64,000 nucleotides of DNA from Pseudomonas sp. BN417. Its GTDB lineage: Bacteria; Pseudomonadota; Gammaproteobacteria; Pseudomonadales; Pseudomonadaceae. The notes beneath the pieces are model-generated. The model saw only the letters and a list, made by a program, of their open reading frames with translations, ran no database searches and had not been told where the DNA came from. Below are positions 1 through 8,080 of the stretch, one piece after another; position 1 is the first letter of the stretch, and each line of letters begins with the position of its first letter. The stretch is from positions 1 through 64,000 of the forward strand of contig NZ_SSOJ01000069.1 in assembly GCF_029871205.1 (NCBI RefSeq). The letters are read 5' to 3'. Both the position numbers and the translations under genes were made by a program.

Positions 1-68
1 GCGCCGCTCCGGCTGCACCGGCATCGGCACCTGCTACTCCGGCAGTGCCGCCAGCCAGCCAGTCCTGA
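1..68 (+). CDS. phaF: C-terminal end of an Ala/Pro-rich protein, probably phasin PhaF (5' partial)
   Basis: The reading frame that ends at TGA 66-68 encodes only Ala, Pro, Ser, Thr, Val and Gln in its last 21 residues, a low-complexity tail. In Pseudomonas the pha cluster has phaI-phaF converging on phaD, and PhaF is a granule-associated, histone-H1-like phasin with an Ala/Pro/Lys-rich C-terminus. Position, orientation and composition fit that assignment. Only the tail lies in the window, so the PhaF identity rests on synteny rather than on domain evidence. Confidence 0.6.
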   Translation, partial: AAPAAPASAPATPAVPPASQS

Positions 69-82
69 GCTGCATCGGTATG

Positions 83-116
83 ACGCAAACGCCCGGCCTA
101 GGCCGGGCGTTTGCGT
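83..116. terminator. Perfect palindrome between convergent phaF and phaD
   Basis: Positions 83-99 and 100-116 are exact reverse complements, giving a 34-nt uninterrupted palindrome with a GC-rich centre (cggcctaggccg). It sits 14 bp after the plus-strand stop and 1 bp beyond the phaD stop, as expected for a shared bidirectional terminator. No long T tract follows on either strand, so termination strength is uncertain. Confidence 0.6.
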
Positions 117-117
117 T

Positions 118-732
118 TCAGGCGTCCAGGTAGCGCCTGGCCAGGCTCTCGGCAGCGTGGCGGGAGCCGGGACGCAAGTGCGGGGCGACCAGCATCATCA
201 CCTGATAGACCACCAGGCGGATCTCGCCGCCACTGCCGATCACCCGCTGGTAGTCGAGGGAGAACAGCAGGGTCAGGGTGATCTGCTCCACCAGTTGACC
301 AAGGGCCTCGGTATCGCTGACGAGCTGGTGTTCGGCCTTGAGGCGGGCGAGCAGGGCGGCCAGGGTACGTTTGAGGTGGTTCAGCCAGTTGCGCATGCCG
401 CGACCGAGTTTCGGCAGGCGCCCGGCGAGGTTGGACAGGTCCTGGAAAAGGAAGCGGTACTGCGCCAAGCGCTCGACAATCAGGTGCAGGAACAGCCAGT
501 AATCCTCCTCGTCCAGCTGCGCCTCGGCCGGCGGGTCGAGCAGGGGTGCCAGCTCCTCCTGGAAGCGCTCGAACAGCGCCATCACCAGCGGCTCCTTGCC
601 GTGGAAGTGGTAGTAGAGGTTGCCGGGACTGATGCCCAGCTCGGTGGCGATCTCCAGGGTGGTGACATTGGGCTCGCCATTGCGGTTGAACAGGTCGAGG
701 GCGCATTCGAGGATGCGGTCGCGGGTCTTCAT
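118..732 (-). CDS. phaD: TetR-family regulator of PHA genes, PhaD
   Basis: This 204-residue protein has an N-terminal TetR-type helix-turn-helix (roughly residues 5-50; TTLEIATELGISPGNLYYHF is the recognition region with the usual LYYHF signature) and a helical C-terminal ligand/dimer domain. In Pseudomonas PhaD acts as an activator of phaC1 and phaI that senses a PHA-related metabolite, probably an acyl-CoA. It is the last gene of the phaC1-Z-C2-D series, starting 75 bp after phaC2. The ATG at 730-732 gives the family length. Assignment rests on both domain and synteny. Confidence 0.93.
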   Translation of the reverse strand: MKTRDRILECALDLFNRNGEPNVTTLEIATELGISPGNLYYHFHGKEPLVMALFERFQEELAPLLDPPAEAQLDEEDYWLFLHLIVERLAQYRFLFQDLSNLAGRLPKLGRGMRNWLNHLKRTLAALLARLKAEHQLVSDTEALGQLVEQITLTLLFSLDYQRVIGSGGEIRLVVYQVMMLVAPHLRPGSRHAAESLARRYLDA

Positions 733-807
733 CCAGTCTTCTTTGCCAGGATTTTCTGATCGGGGTAAAGACTGGCCGGGCGCTTGCCCGGTCAGCCCGT
801 GAAGTGG

Positions 808-2490
808 TCAGCGAATATGCACATAGGTGCCGGGCGCTGCTTCCATCGGCGGATGGTCCTGGTTGCCCAGGGCCATGATGGTTTCCCGCTGCTCGCCGGA
901 GCGTTCCTGGACCCAGCCCAGCCACTTCGCCCACCAGCTGCCTTGCACGTGCTTGGCGTCGTAGTACCAGGCGCGCGGGTCGGAACTGAGCTTGGGGTTC
1001 TCGTAGTAGTTGGCCTTGGGGTTGCCCGGTGGGTTGAGGATGCTCTGGATGTGTCCGCTGTTGGACAGCACGAAGCGGCTGTCGCCGCCCAGCAGCATGG
1101 CCGAGCGGTAGACGGCATCCCAGGGGGTGATGTGGTCGTTGATGCCGGCGACGCTGAAGCTGTCCACGGTGACCTTCTGCAGGTCGATCGGCGTGCCGCA
1201 GATCTCCAGGCCGCCGCTGCGGGTCAGCGGGTTGTGCTTGAAGAAGTCCAGCATGTCGCCATGCAGCGCGGCGGGCAGGCGGGTGTTGTCGTTGTTCCAG
1301 TAGAGGATGTCGAAGGCCGGCGGCTGGCGTCCCATCAAGTAGTTGTTGACGAAATAGTTCCACACCAGGTCGTTGGGGCGCATCCAGGCGAAGACCTTGG
1401 CCATGTCCTTGCCTTCGAGCACACCGGCCTGGTAGGAGCGGCGCTTGGCGGCTTCCAGGGTCTGCTCGTCGGCGAAGAGTGCGGCGGGGCTGTCCACCTG
1501 GCTGTCCAGCAGGCTGACCAGGTAGGTGGCGCTACTGACTTTGCGCAGTTGCCGGCGCGCCTGCAGGTGGCCTTGCAGGGCGGCTATGGTCAGCCCGCCG
1601 GCGCAGGCGCCCATCAGGTTGACTTCCTTGCTGCCGGTGATGGCGCGGCAGGCATCCAGGGCTTCTTCCAGTGCCTGAACGTAAGTAGACAGGCCCCATT
1701 CGCGATGGCGTGCATCGGGATTGCGCCAGCTCACCACGAACACCTGCAGGCCGTTCTTCAGGGCGTACTGGACGAAGCTCCTTTCCGGCGCGAGATCGAA
1801 GATGTAGTACTTGTTGATCTGCGGCGGCACCACCAGCAGCGGCCGCAGGTACTGCTTCTCGCTCATGGGCTTGTACTGGATCAGTTCCAGGAGCTCGTTG
1901 CGGAATACCACGGCACCGGAGGTGTTGGCGAGGGTGCGGCCGATCTCGAAGGCGTGCTTGCTGACCTGGCTGGGCATGCCGTCGTTGTGCAGCAGGTCGT
2001 CCAGCAGGTGGCCGAGACCCTTGACCAGGCTGAGCCCGCCGGTGTTGAACAGTTCCTTCACCGCCAGTGGGTTGAGCAGGCTGTTGGTGGGCGCCAGTGC
2101 GTCGCTCAGCTGGGCCAGGACGAAACGGGCGCGGGCGCGGTCGTCGTCGCTGAGGTCGCTTTCCTCGATCCAGGCACTGAGCTGCCGCTGCCAGGCGAGG
2201 TAGACCTGCAGGCCACGGCGGTAGAAGGGGTTGTGCTGCCAGGAGGGGTCGGCGAAGCGGCTGTCCTGCGGGTTGGGCTGGTGCAGGGTGTCGCCGAGCA
2301 GCACGCGGCCGACCTGGCCACCGAAGGCGAGCACATGTCGTGCACTGTGCACCGGATGCCGCAGTCCGTGCAGCGCCAGGTTGCGTACTGTGGAGAACAG
2401 ATCCTTGCCGCGCAGTCCGACGATGGCGTTCTGTGCGTTCATGAAGTTGGCAGGTGCCGGCAAGGTGCCCGGTATTTGTTTTTCTCGCAT
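808..2490 (-). CDS. phaC2: Class II PHA synthase 2
   Basis: This 560-residue polymerase joins (R)-3-hydroxyacyl-CoA monomers into medium-chain-length polyhydroxyalkanoate on the granule surface. It has an alpha/beta-hydrolase fold with the synthase form of the lipase box, G-A-C-A-G-G, in which Cys296 (codon 1603-1605) is the nucleophile. The Asp of NDHITPW and the His of SNSGHIQS complete the triad. It is paralogous to phaC1 at 3674-5353, and one internal segment (1366-1479) is almost identical to phaC1 at the DNA level while the surroundings diverge. The ATG at 2488-2490 follows a GGAG about 10 nt upstream. The 172 bp between it and phaZ shows no clear promoter or terminator to me. Confidence 0.95.
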   Translation of the reverse strand: MREKQIPGTLPAPANFMNAQNAIVGLRGKDLFSTVRNLALHGLRHPVHSARHVLAFGGQVGRVLLGDTLHQPNPQDSRFADPSWQHNPFYRRGLQVYLAWQRQLSAWIEESDLSDDDRARARFVLAQLSDALAPTNSLLNPLAVKELFNTGGLSLVKGLGHLLDDLLHNDGMPSQVSKHAFEIGRTLANTSGAVVFRNELLELIQYKPMSEKQYLRPLLVVPPQINKYYIFDLAPERSFVQYALKNGLQVFVVSWRNPDARHREWGLSTYVQALEEALDACRAITGSKEVNLMGACAGGLTIAALQGHLQARRQLRKVSSATYLVSLLDSQVDSPAALFADEQTLEAAKRRSYQAGVLEGKDMAKVFAWMRPNDLVWNYFVNNYLMGRQPPAFDILYWNNDNTRLPAALHGDMLDFFKHNPLTRSGGLEICGTPIDLQKVTVDSFSVAGINDHITPWDAVYRSAMLLGGDSRFVLSNSGHIQSILNPPGNPKANYYENPKLSSDPRAWYYDAKHVQGSWWAKWLGWVQERSGEQRETIMALGNQDHPPMEAAPGTYVHIR

Positions 2491-2662
2491 GGGGGCAACG
2501 CTCCGTATTCGGTCCGTGGTTCAGGAGGTCTACAGCAAGGCTTGTACCATCAGGAGCCCGAAGTGCATTCCAGACTATCGTGGGCAGAATTCAAGTTGAT
2601 GACAGTGCGCACCGGTCTGGGTCGGGCGCCCGGCCCCCGCCCCACAAGGGAGCGGTGGCTGT

Positions 2663-3520
2663 TCAGTTGCTTCGCAGCGGCAACGCCTGGGGGTGGATAA
2701 TCGCGCGTTGGCGCTCCTCGGCGAGGAACCTCATGATGATCGGCGCCACCGTTTCGGCGCGGGTCACGAGGAACAGGTGACCATCGTCGATCACATGAAG
2801 TTCCGCATTGGGGATGCGCCAGGCCAGCAGGCGCATGTTTACCAGCGGGATGATCGGGTCATCGTCGCCGGCCAGTACCAGGGTCGGCTGGTGGATGCGG
2901 TGCAGCCAGTGGATGCTGGTCCAGCCGAGGCCGGCGAACAGCTGCCAGTAGTAGCCCATCTTGCCGGAGGAGCGCACCTTGCTGGCGTGGGCCATCGCCA
3001 GGCTGGGGTCGCGGCGGAAGGCTCCGCCGTAGATGTCCGGGGCGATGTGCACGCCGTAGGAGGGCTGGATGTAGCGCCGCGGGCTCGCCATGCGCCAGAG
3101 CACCTTGGGCTTGCCCGGCACCATGACCGCGCCGGCCGAAGTGGCGGCGAGGATCAGCTTCTTGCAGCGCTCGGGATAATCGTGGGCGAACTGCTGGGCC
3201 AGGGCGCCACCCCAGGACACGCCGATGGCGTTGACCTGGCCGTAGTCCAGGTAGTCCAGCATGCGTGCGGCCAGCTTGGCCAGGCCGCAGAAGCGGTAGG
3301 GCATGCTCGGGGTCGAGGAGCCGCCGACACCGGGCACGTCGAAGGCGATCACTTCCAGGTCCGGGTCGAGCGCCTGGACGAAGGGGAACACCAGTTCCAG
3401 GTTGGCGCCGATGCCGTTGAAGATCAGCAACGGCGTCATGTGCGACTGACCGGGGCGGACGGCCGTGCGGATGGTCTGGCCGTCGAGGTCGATGGTTCGG
3501 AATACGAAAGGTAGCGACAT
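2663..3520 (-). CDS. phaZ: Intracellular mcl-PHA depolymerase
   Basis: A 285-residue alpha/beta hydrolase that mobilises stored PHA by releasing hydroxyalkanoate monomers at the granule surface. The catalytic Ser102 lies in G-V-S-W-G; an Asp in the GDDDPI segment and the His in DDGHLF complete the triad, matching the known intracellular mcl-PHA depolymerases. The open frame extends 42 codons further upstream with low-quality Arg-rich sequence, but the ATG at 3518-3520 (MSLPFVF) gives the usual family length and N-terminus. It lies between the two synthase genes, so synthesis and mobilisation share one locus. Confidence 0.94.
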   Translation of the reverse strand: MSLPFVFRTIDLDGQTIRTAVRPGQSHMTPLLIFNGIGANLELVFPFVQALDPDLEVIAFDVPGVGGSSTPSMPYRFCGLAKLAARMLDYLDYGQVNAIGVSWGGALAQQFAHDYPERCKKLILAATSAGAVMVPGKPKVLWRMASPRRYIQPSYGVHIAPDIYGGAFRRDPSLAMAHASKVRSSGKMGYYWQLFAGLGWTSIHWLHRIHQPTLVLAGDDDPIIPLVNMRLLAWRIPNAELHVIDDGHLFLVTRAETVAPIIMRFLAEERQRAIIHPQALPLRSN

Positions 3521-3599
3521 GCGCAGGGCCCTAGTGATTAAAAGGCCGGAAGAGGCCTTCGCCGGCCTCCCCCGTGTCCGCCAGGCTGTGACTGGGCGT

Positions 3600-3623
3600 C
3601 GCCGCCGGCAGGTGCCGGCGGCG
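3600..3623 (-). terminator. Hairpin between phaC1 and phaZ, possible attenuator
   Basis: Positions 3601-3610 and 3613-3622 are perfect inverted repeats (gccgccggca / tgccggcggc), extendable by one C-G pair at 3600/3623, in the 153-bp gap between phaC1 and phaZ. No T run follows on the minus strand, so this looks more like an attenuating or mRNA-stabilising hairpin than a full terminator. A partial terminator downstream of phaC1 has been proposed in other pseudomonads. Confidence 0.45.
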
Positions 3624-3673
3624 CGCAGGGCACATCCTGGTGCCATGGGCAGCGGTGCGCAGGGCGCAGGGTC

Positions 3674-5353
3674 TCATCGCTCGTGCACATAGGTACCGGG
3701 CGAGGCTTCACCGGCCGGATGGGCCCTGTTGCCCAGGGTGAATCTGGCTTTCTTGGTCTCGCCCGAGCGTTCGCCTATCCATTTCTGCCAGTGCAGCCAC
3801 CAGGAGTCGGCATGCTTGGTGGCGTTTTCCAGCCAGGCCTTGGGATCGGCCACCATCTCGCTGCTGGTGGAGAAGCGTGCCTTCGGGTTGCCCGGCGGGT
3901 TGAGGATGCTCTGGATGTGCCCGCTGTTGGACAGCACGAACTCGCACTTGCCACCCAGCAGCCGCGCCGAACGGTAGCAGGCTTCCCAGGGGGTGATGTG
4001 GTCGTTTGTGCCGGCGAGGCAGTAGAAGTCGACGGTGACCTGCTTGAGATCGATGGGCGTGCCGCAGACTTCCAAGGCGTTGGAGCGGGTCAACGGGTTG
4101 GTCTTGAACATCTCCACCAGCTCGCCGTGGAGAGCGGCGGGCAAACGCGTGGTGTCGTTGTTCCAGTAGAGGATGTCGAAGGCCGGCGGTTCGTTGCCGA
4201 GCAGGTAGTTGTTGACCCAGTAGTTCCAGATCAGGTCGTTGGGGCGCATCCAGGCGAAGACTTTGGCCATGTCCTTGCCTTCCAGCACACCGGCCTGGTA
4301 GGAGCGGCGCTTGGCGGCTTCCAGCGTCTGCTCGTCGGCGAACAGGGCGACCTGGGTGTCGAGGTTGAAGTCGAGCACGCTGACCATCTGGGTGAAGGCG
4401 TTGACCTTGTGCTCGCCAATGGCCTGGTAGTGGCCGAGCAGGGCGACCGTGGTGATGCCGCCGGAGCAGGCGCCGAGGATGTTGAGGTCCTTGCTGCCGG
4501 TGATCTTGAGGATCACGTCGATGGCTTCCTTCAGCGCATCGATGTAGGTGGACAGGCCCCACTCGCGTTGTGCCTTGGTCGGGTTGCGCCAGCTGACGAT
4601 GAAAGTCTGCAGGCCGCTGCGCAGGCAGAAGCGCGCCAGGCTCTTCTCCGGCGACAGGTCGAAGACGTAGAACTTGTTGATCTGTGGCGGCACCACCAGC
4701 AGAGGGCGCTCGTGCACGCTCTCGGTGATGGGCTTGTACTGGATCAGTTCCAGGACGTCATTGCGGAACACCACGGCGCCTTCGGTGGTGGCGAGGTTCT
4801 TGCCGACCTCGAAGGCGTCCATGTTCACCTGGCTGGGCATGCCGCCGTTGTTCACCAGATCCTTGGCCAGGTGGGAAAGGCCATCCAGCAGGCTCTTGCC
4901 GCCGGTCTCGAAGAAGCGCTTTACGGCAGCCGGGTTGGCCATGCTGTTGGTGGGCGCCATGGCTTCGGTCATCAGGTTGATGACGAAGTGCCCGCGGCTT
5001 GAGTCCTGCTCGCTGAGATTGCTCTGCTCTATCCAGCTGTGCAGCTCCTTGCGCCAGGCCAGGTAGGTTTGCATGTAACGCTTGTACAGCGGGTTCTGGC
5101 TCCAGGCCGGGTCATTGAAGCGGCGGTCGTCCGATTCCGGTTGCAGGCCGGACTGGCCGAGCAGCACGTTCTTCAGTTCCAGGCCGAAATGAGCGACGTG
5201 CTTGGCACTGTGAAAAGGTTGCTTGATGGCTTGCAACAGCACCATCCGCGCAGAAGACAGCAGATCCTTGCCACGAATCCCTATCACCGGGTTGAGGTTC
5301 AGGGTGTTGTCCGAGGCCTGGCGCTGCAGGTCTTCGTTGTTCTTGTTGCTCAT
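3674..5353 (-). CDS. phaC1: Class II PHA synthase 1
   Basis: A 559-residue medium-chain-length PHA synthase with the same architecture as PhaC2: an N-terminal domain of about 200 residues, then an alpha/beta-hydrolase core with the G-A-C-S-G-G box (Cys296, codon 4466-4468), Asp in NDHITPW and His in SNSGHIQS. It is the first gene of the pha operon. The ATG at 5351-5353 has a GGAG about 9 nt upstream, and a sigma54-like -24/-12 element lies about 110-125 nt further upstream. In Pseudomonas PhaC1 is usually the main synthase, feeding on beta-oxidation or PhaG-derived hydroxyacyl-CoA. Confidence 0.96.
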   Translation of the reverse strand: MSNKNNEDLQRQASDNTLNLNPVIGIRGKDLLSSARMVLLQAIKQPFHSAKHVAHFGLELKNVLLGQSGLQPESDDRRFNDPAWSQNPLYKRYMQTYLAWRKELHSWIEQSNLSEQDSSRGHFVINLMTEAMAPTNSMANPAAVKRFFETGGKSLLDGLSHLAKDLVNNGGMPSQVNMDAFEVGKNLATTEGAVVFRNDVLELIQYKPITESVHERPLLVVPPQINKFYVFDLSPEKSLARFCLRSGLQTFIVSWRNPTKAQREWGLSTYIDALKEAIDVILKITGSKDLNILGACSGGITTVALLGHYQAIGEHKVNAFTQMVSVLDFNLDTQVALFADEQTLEAAKRRSYQAGVLEGKDMAKVFAWMRPNDLIWNYWVNNYLLGNEPPAFDILYWNNDTTRLPAALHGELVEMFKTNPLTRSNALEVCGTPIDLKQVTVDFYCLAGTNDHITPWEACYRSARLLGGKCEFVLSNSGHIQSILNPPGNPKARFSTSSEMVADPKAWLENATKHADSWWLHWQKWIGERSGETKKARFTLGNRAHPAGEASPGTYVHER

Positions 5354-5473
5354 CTACGACGCTCCATTGTCCTGAGTTGAACAGCGCCCTGACGGAGGCG
5401 GGCGCTAATTCGCTCGGGTTACCGGGAAGGCGAAGCGAACTTCGCGTATTTCACTGTATCTGGCGATGCCAAA

Positions 5474-5489
5474 TGCATGGACCCTGCCA
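5474..5489 (-). promoter_or_regulatory. Candidate sigma54 (-24/-12) promoter for phaC1
   Basis: Read on the minus strand, this 16-mer is TGGCAGGGTCCATGCA. Against the RpoN consensus TGGCACG-N4-TTGCW it matches 10 of 12 defined positions and keeps the invariant GG and GC dinucleotides with correct spacing. Transcription would begin near 5463, leaving an untranslated leader of about 110 nt before phaC1. A sigma54 promoter upstream of phaC1 has been proposed in P. aeruginosa, which fits nitrogen-responsive PHA synthesis. Confidence 0.55.
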
Positions 5490-5629
5490 GAGTTTGGTTA
5501 CCCGAGTTTTTCAATTTGCGCAAGCGGACCGCAGAGAGGTCGCCGCGGCGGGAGTATGTCGGGAGCTATTAGAAAATGCGCCCTAACCTTGGGCGGCAAG
5601 GGCTGGAATGGGGCGCGGCCTGCACCCCA

Positions 5630-6004
5630 TCAGAGCATGAGCTTGACCACCGATTCGTCGGGGTCGCGGGAGCGGCCGGCGGCGGCGAGTTCCTGCAGGT
5701 AGTCGTTCCACAGCTCTTGCTGGCGGGTGGCGAGCTGGTAGAGGTAGTCCCAGGTGAACAGGCCGCTGTCATGGCCATCGTCGAAGGTCAATTTCAGCGC
5801 ATAGTTTCCGGCGGGTTCGAGCTTGCTCAGGCCGACGTTCAGCTTGCCGTACTGGAGGATCGGCTTGCCGTGGCCCTGGACTTCGGCCGAAGGGGAGTGC
5901 ACGCGCAGGAACTCGGCCGACAGGCTATAGCGCTCGTCCGGGCCGTATTCCAGCTCCAGGGTCCTGGAGGCCTTGTGCAGTTTGATGGCGGTGGGAATGC
6001 GCAT
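5630..6004 (-). CDS. DUF971 family protein
   Basis: A 124-residue protein of the DUF971 family, related to the small N-terminal domain of gamma-butyrobetaine hydroxylases. It has the family's LELEYGPDERYSLSAEFLRV-type beta-rich N-terminus and a FDDGHDSGLFTWDYL segment. The ATG at 6002-6004 is preferred over an ATG four codons upstream because GGAG lies 6 nt before it. The gene follows hslU on the same strand, separated by a CAAGC-rich hairpin. The molecular function is unknown; links to iron-sulfur or metal metabolism have been suggested for the family but nothing here proves it. Confidence 0.8.
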   Translation of the reverse strand: MRIPTAIKLHKASRTLELEYGPDERYSLSAEFLRVHSPSAEVQGHGKPILQYGKLNVGLSKLEPAGNYALKLTFDDGHDSGLFTWDYLYQLATRQQELWNDYLQELAAAGRSRDPDESVVKLML

Positions 6005-6013
6005 GGGTAGCTC

Positions 6014-6078
6014 CAAGCCACAAGCCTCAAGCTACAAGTCGAAGCAGGAGTGCTTGCAGCTTGTAGCTTGTCGCTTGG
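6014..6078. repeat. CAAGC/GCTTG-rich inverted repeat, copy 1
   Basis: Arms at about 6014-6038 (ending aagctacaag) and 6060-6078 (beginning cttgtagctt) pair with few mismatches around a loop that itself contains a small hairpin. It lies in the 82-bp hslU/DUF971 gap. Related CAAGC-rich sequence occurs upstream of argS (10838-10872) and between ilvE and waaF (62745-62826). Confidence 0.6.
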
Positions 6079-6086
6079 GGCCGTTC

Positions 6087-7424
6087 TTAAAGGATATACC
6101 GCGACAGGTCTTCGTCCTGGGCCAGCTCGCCGAGGTGGCCATTGACATAGGCCGCATCGATGCGGATCGGCGTCTCGTCATGCTGCGCGGCCAGGTCGCC
6201 AGCGCTGAAGGAGACTTCTTCCAGCAGGCGTTCCAGCAGGGTGTGCAGACGGCGGGCACCGATGTTTTCGGTCTTCTCGTTGACCTGCCAGGCGATCTCG
6301 GCCAGGCGCTTGATGCCGTCCGGGGCGAACTCGATGTTCAGGCCTTCGACCTTCAGCAGCGCCGTGTACTGCTCGGTGAGCGAGGCGTGCGGCTCGGTGA
6401 GGATGCGCTCGAAGTCTTCCGGAGAGAGCGCCTTGAGCTCGACGCGGATCGGCAGGCGGCCCTGCAGCTCGGGGACCAGGTCGCTGGGCTTGGACAGGTG
6501 GAAGGCGCCGGAGGCAATGAACAGGATGTGGTCGGTCTTGATCATGCCCAGCTTGGTGTTCACGGTGCAGCCTTCGATCAGCGGCAGCAGGTCGCGCTGC
6601 ACGCCCTCGCGGGACACATCGGCGCCGCCGACGTTGCCGCGCTTGGCCACCTTGTCGATCTCGTCGATGAAGACGATGCCATTCTGCTCCACCGCCTCCA
6701 GGGCGGCGGCCTTGAGCTCGTCCTCGTTGACCAGGCGCGCGGCTTCCTCGTCGCGCACCAGCTTCATGGCTTCCTTGACCTTCAGCTTGCGGCTCTTGCG
6801 CTTGCCCTTGCCGAGGTTGGAGAAGAGGTTCTGCAGCTGGTTGGTCATTTCCTCCATGCCGGGCGGCGCCATGATCTCCACGCCGGCCGGGGATTCGGCT
6901 ACCTCGATGTCGATTTCCTTGTCGTCCAGCTGGCCTTCGCGCAGGCGCTTGCGGAACAGCTGGCGGGTGTTGGAGTCCTCGCGCGGCTGCTCGTCGCCAA
7001 AGCCGGTGCGGGCCGCGGGCAGCAGGGCGTCGAGGATGCGTTCCTCGGCGGCGTCCTCGGCGCGGTAGCGCACCTTGTGCATTTCCTGCTCGCGCATCAT
7101 CTTCACCGCGGCATCGGCCAGGTCGCGGATGATCGACTCGACGTCGCGGCCGACATAGCCGACCTCGGTGAACTTGGTGGCTTCGACCTTGATGAAGGGC
7201 GCGTTGGCCAGCTTGGCCAGGCGACGGGCGATCTCGGTCTTGCCGACGCCGGTCGGGCCGATCATCAGAATGTTCTTCGGCGTCACCTCGGCGCGCAGCT
7301 CAAGCGGCAGCTGCATGCGCCGCCAGCGATTGCGCAGGGCGATGGCGACGGCGCGCTTGGCGTCGTCCTGGCCAACGATGTGGCGGTTGAGTTCGTGGAC
7401 GATTTCGCGGGGCGTCATGGACAT
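6087..7424 (-). CDS. hslU: HslU, ATPase subunit of the HslUV protease
   Basis: A 445-residue AAA+ Clp/Hsp100 ATPase that unfolds substrates and feeds them to HslV in the cytoplasm. Walker A GPTGVGKT lies at residues 56-63 and Walker [10 protein letters not shown] near 250, and the C-terminus ends in the DEDLSRYIL tail that inserts into HslV. The frame opens five codons earlier at 7439, but the ATG at 7422-7424 (MSMTPREIV) is the conserved family start and has GGAG about 10 nt upstream. It is 30 nt downstream of hslV and cotranscribed with it. Confidence 0.96.
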   Translation of the reverse strand: MSMTPREIVHELNRHIVGQDDAKRAVAIALRNRWRRMQLPLELRAEVTPKNILMIGPTGVGKTEIARRLAKLANAPFIKVEATKFTEVGYVGRDVESIIRDLADAAVKMMREQEMHKVRYRAEDAAEERILDALLPAARTGFGDEQPREDSNTRQLFRKRLREGQLDDKEIDIEVAESPAGVEIMAPPGMEEMTNQLQNLFSNLGKGKRKSRKLKVKEAMKLVRDEEAARLVNEDELKAAALEAVEQNGIVFIDEIDKVAKRGNVGGADVSREGVQRDLLPLIEGCTVNTKLGMIKTDHILFIASGAFHLSKPSDLVPELQGRLPIRVELKALSPEDFERILTEPHASLTEQYTALLKVEGLNIEFAPDGIKRLAEIAWQVNEKTENIGARRLHTLLERLLEEVSFSAGDLAAQHDETPIRIDAAYVNGHLGELAQDEDLSRYIL

Positions 7425-7454
7425 GAAAGGGGGCTCCATTGCGGGACGGCGACC

Positions 7455-7985
7455 TTACTCGGCGCTGTCCAGCTCCTCGATGGTCAGGTTCTGGTTGGTG
7501 AAGACACAAATGGAGCCGGCAATGTTCAATGCGGTCTCGGTGACTTCGCGGGCGGACAGTTCGGTGTGCTGCAGCAGCGCCATGGCAGCGGCCTGGGCGA
7601 AACCGCCGCCGGAGCCCATGGCGATCAGACCCTGCTCGGGTTCGACCACGTCGCCGTTGCCGGTGATGATCAGCGAGGCGTCCTTGTTGGCCACGGCGAG
7701 CATGGCCTCCAGGCGGCTCAGGGAACGGTCGGTACGCCAGTCCTTGGCCAGTTCGACGGCGGCCCGGACCAGGTGGCCCTGGTGTTTCTCCAGTTGGCCT
7801 TCGAAACGCTCGAACAGGGTGAAGGCGTCGGCGGTGGCGCCGGCAAAACCTGCCAGCACCTGGCCGTGGTAGAGGCGGCGGACCTTGCGGGCGTTGCTCT
7901 TCATCACGGTGTTGCCGAGGGAAACCTGGCCGTCGCCGCCCATGACGACTTTGCCGTTGCGGCGAACTGAAACGATGGTGGTCAA
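7455..7985 (-). CDS. hslV: HslV, proteolytic subunit of the HslUV protease
   Basis: A threonine protease of about 176 residues that forms the double-hexamer core of HslUV. The mature enzyme must expose Thr1 after Met removal, so the start that matters is the codon immediately before TTIVSVRR. That codon is TTG at 7983-7985, with GGAG 9 nt upstream. An in-frame GTG at 7998-8000 would add METPPL and bury the catalytic threonine, so I chose TTG. The GGDGQVSLG and [17 protein letters not shown] segments are typical. It is the first gene of hslVU, behind a sigma32-like promoter. Confidence 0.93.
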   Translation of the reverse strand: MTTIVSVRRNGKVVMGGDGQVSLGNTVMKSNARKVRRLYHGQVLAGFAGATADAFTLFERFEGQLEKHQGHLVRAAVELAKDWRTDRSLSRLEAMLAVANKDASLIITGNGDVVEPEQGLIAMGSGGGFAQAAAMALLQHTELSAREVTETALNIAGSICVFTNQNLTIEELDSAE

Positions 7986-8031
7986 GGGGGGAGTCTCCAC
8001 GCAGCGGGGCGAAATGCCCGAATGGAAACTC

Positions 8032-8060
8032 AGATGGGGGGCCTTGACCTACTTTTCAAC
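8032..8060 (-). promoter_or_regulatory. Candidate sigma32 (heat-shock) promoter for hslVU
   Basis: On the minus strand GTTGAAA (8054-8060) is followed after 14 nt by CCCCATCT (8032-8039). This fits the RpoH consensus CTTGAAA-N13-17-CCCCATNT with one mismatch in the -35 and a perfect -10. Transcription would start about 40 nt before the hslV TTG codon. HslVU is a classical RpoH regulon member. Confidence 0.75.
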
Positions 8061-8080
8061 CGGGCAAGGACGATCGGCAG

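Noticed and set aside
784-2700. Long plus-strand open frame over phaC2
   Set aside because: phaC2 on the minus strand carries the synthase box and triad; the plus frame reads as Val/Gly/Ala/Gln-rich shadow sequence.
3521-3646. N-terminal extension of phaZ by 42 codons
   Set aside because: The added residues are Arg-rich and unlike the family; MSLPFVF at 3518-3520 is the usual start and places Ser102 correctly.
5354-5629. Possible small gene between phaC1 and the DUF971 gene
   Set aside because: Short open frames here lack coding character; the region holds the sigma54-like element and A/T-richer sequence typical of a regulatory leader.
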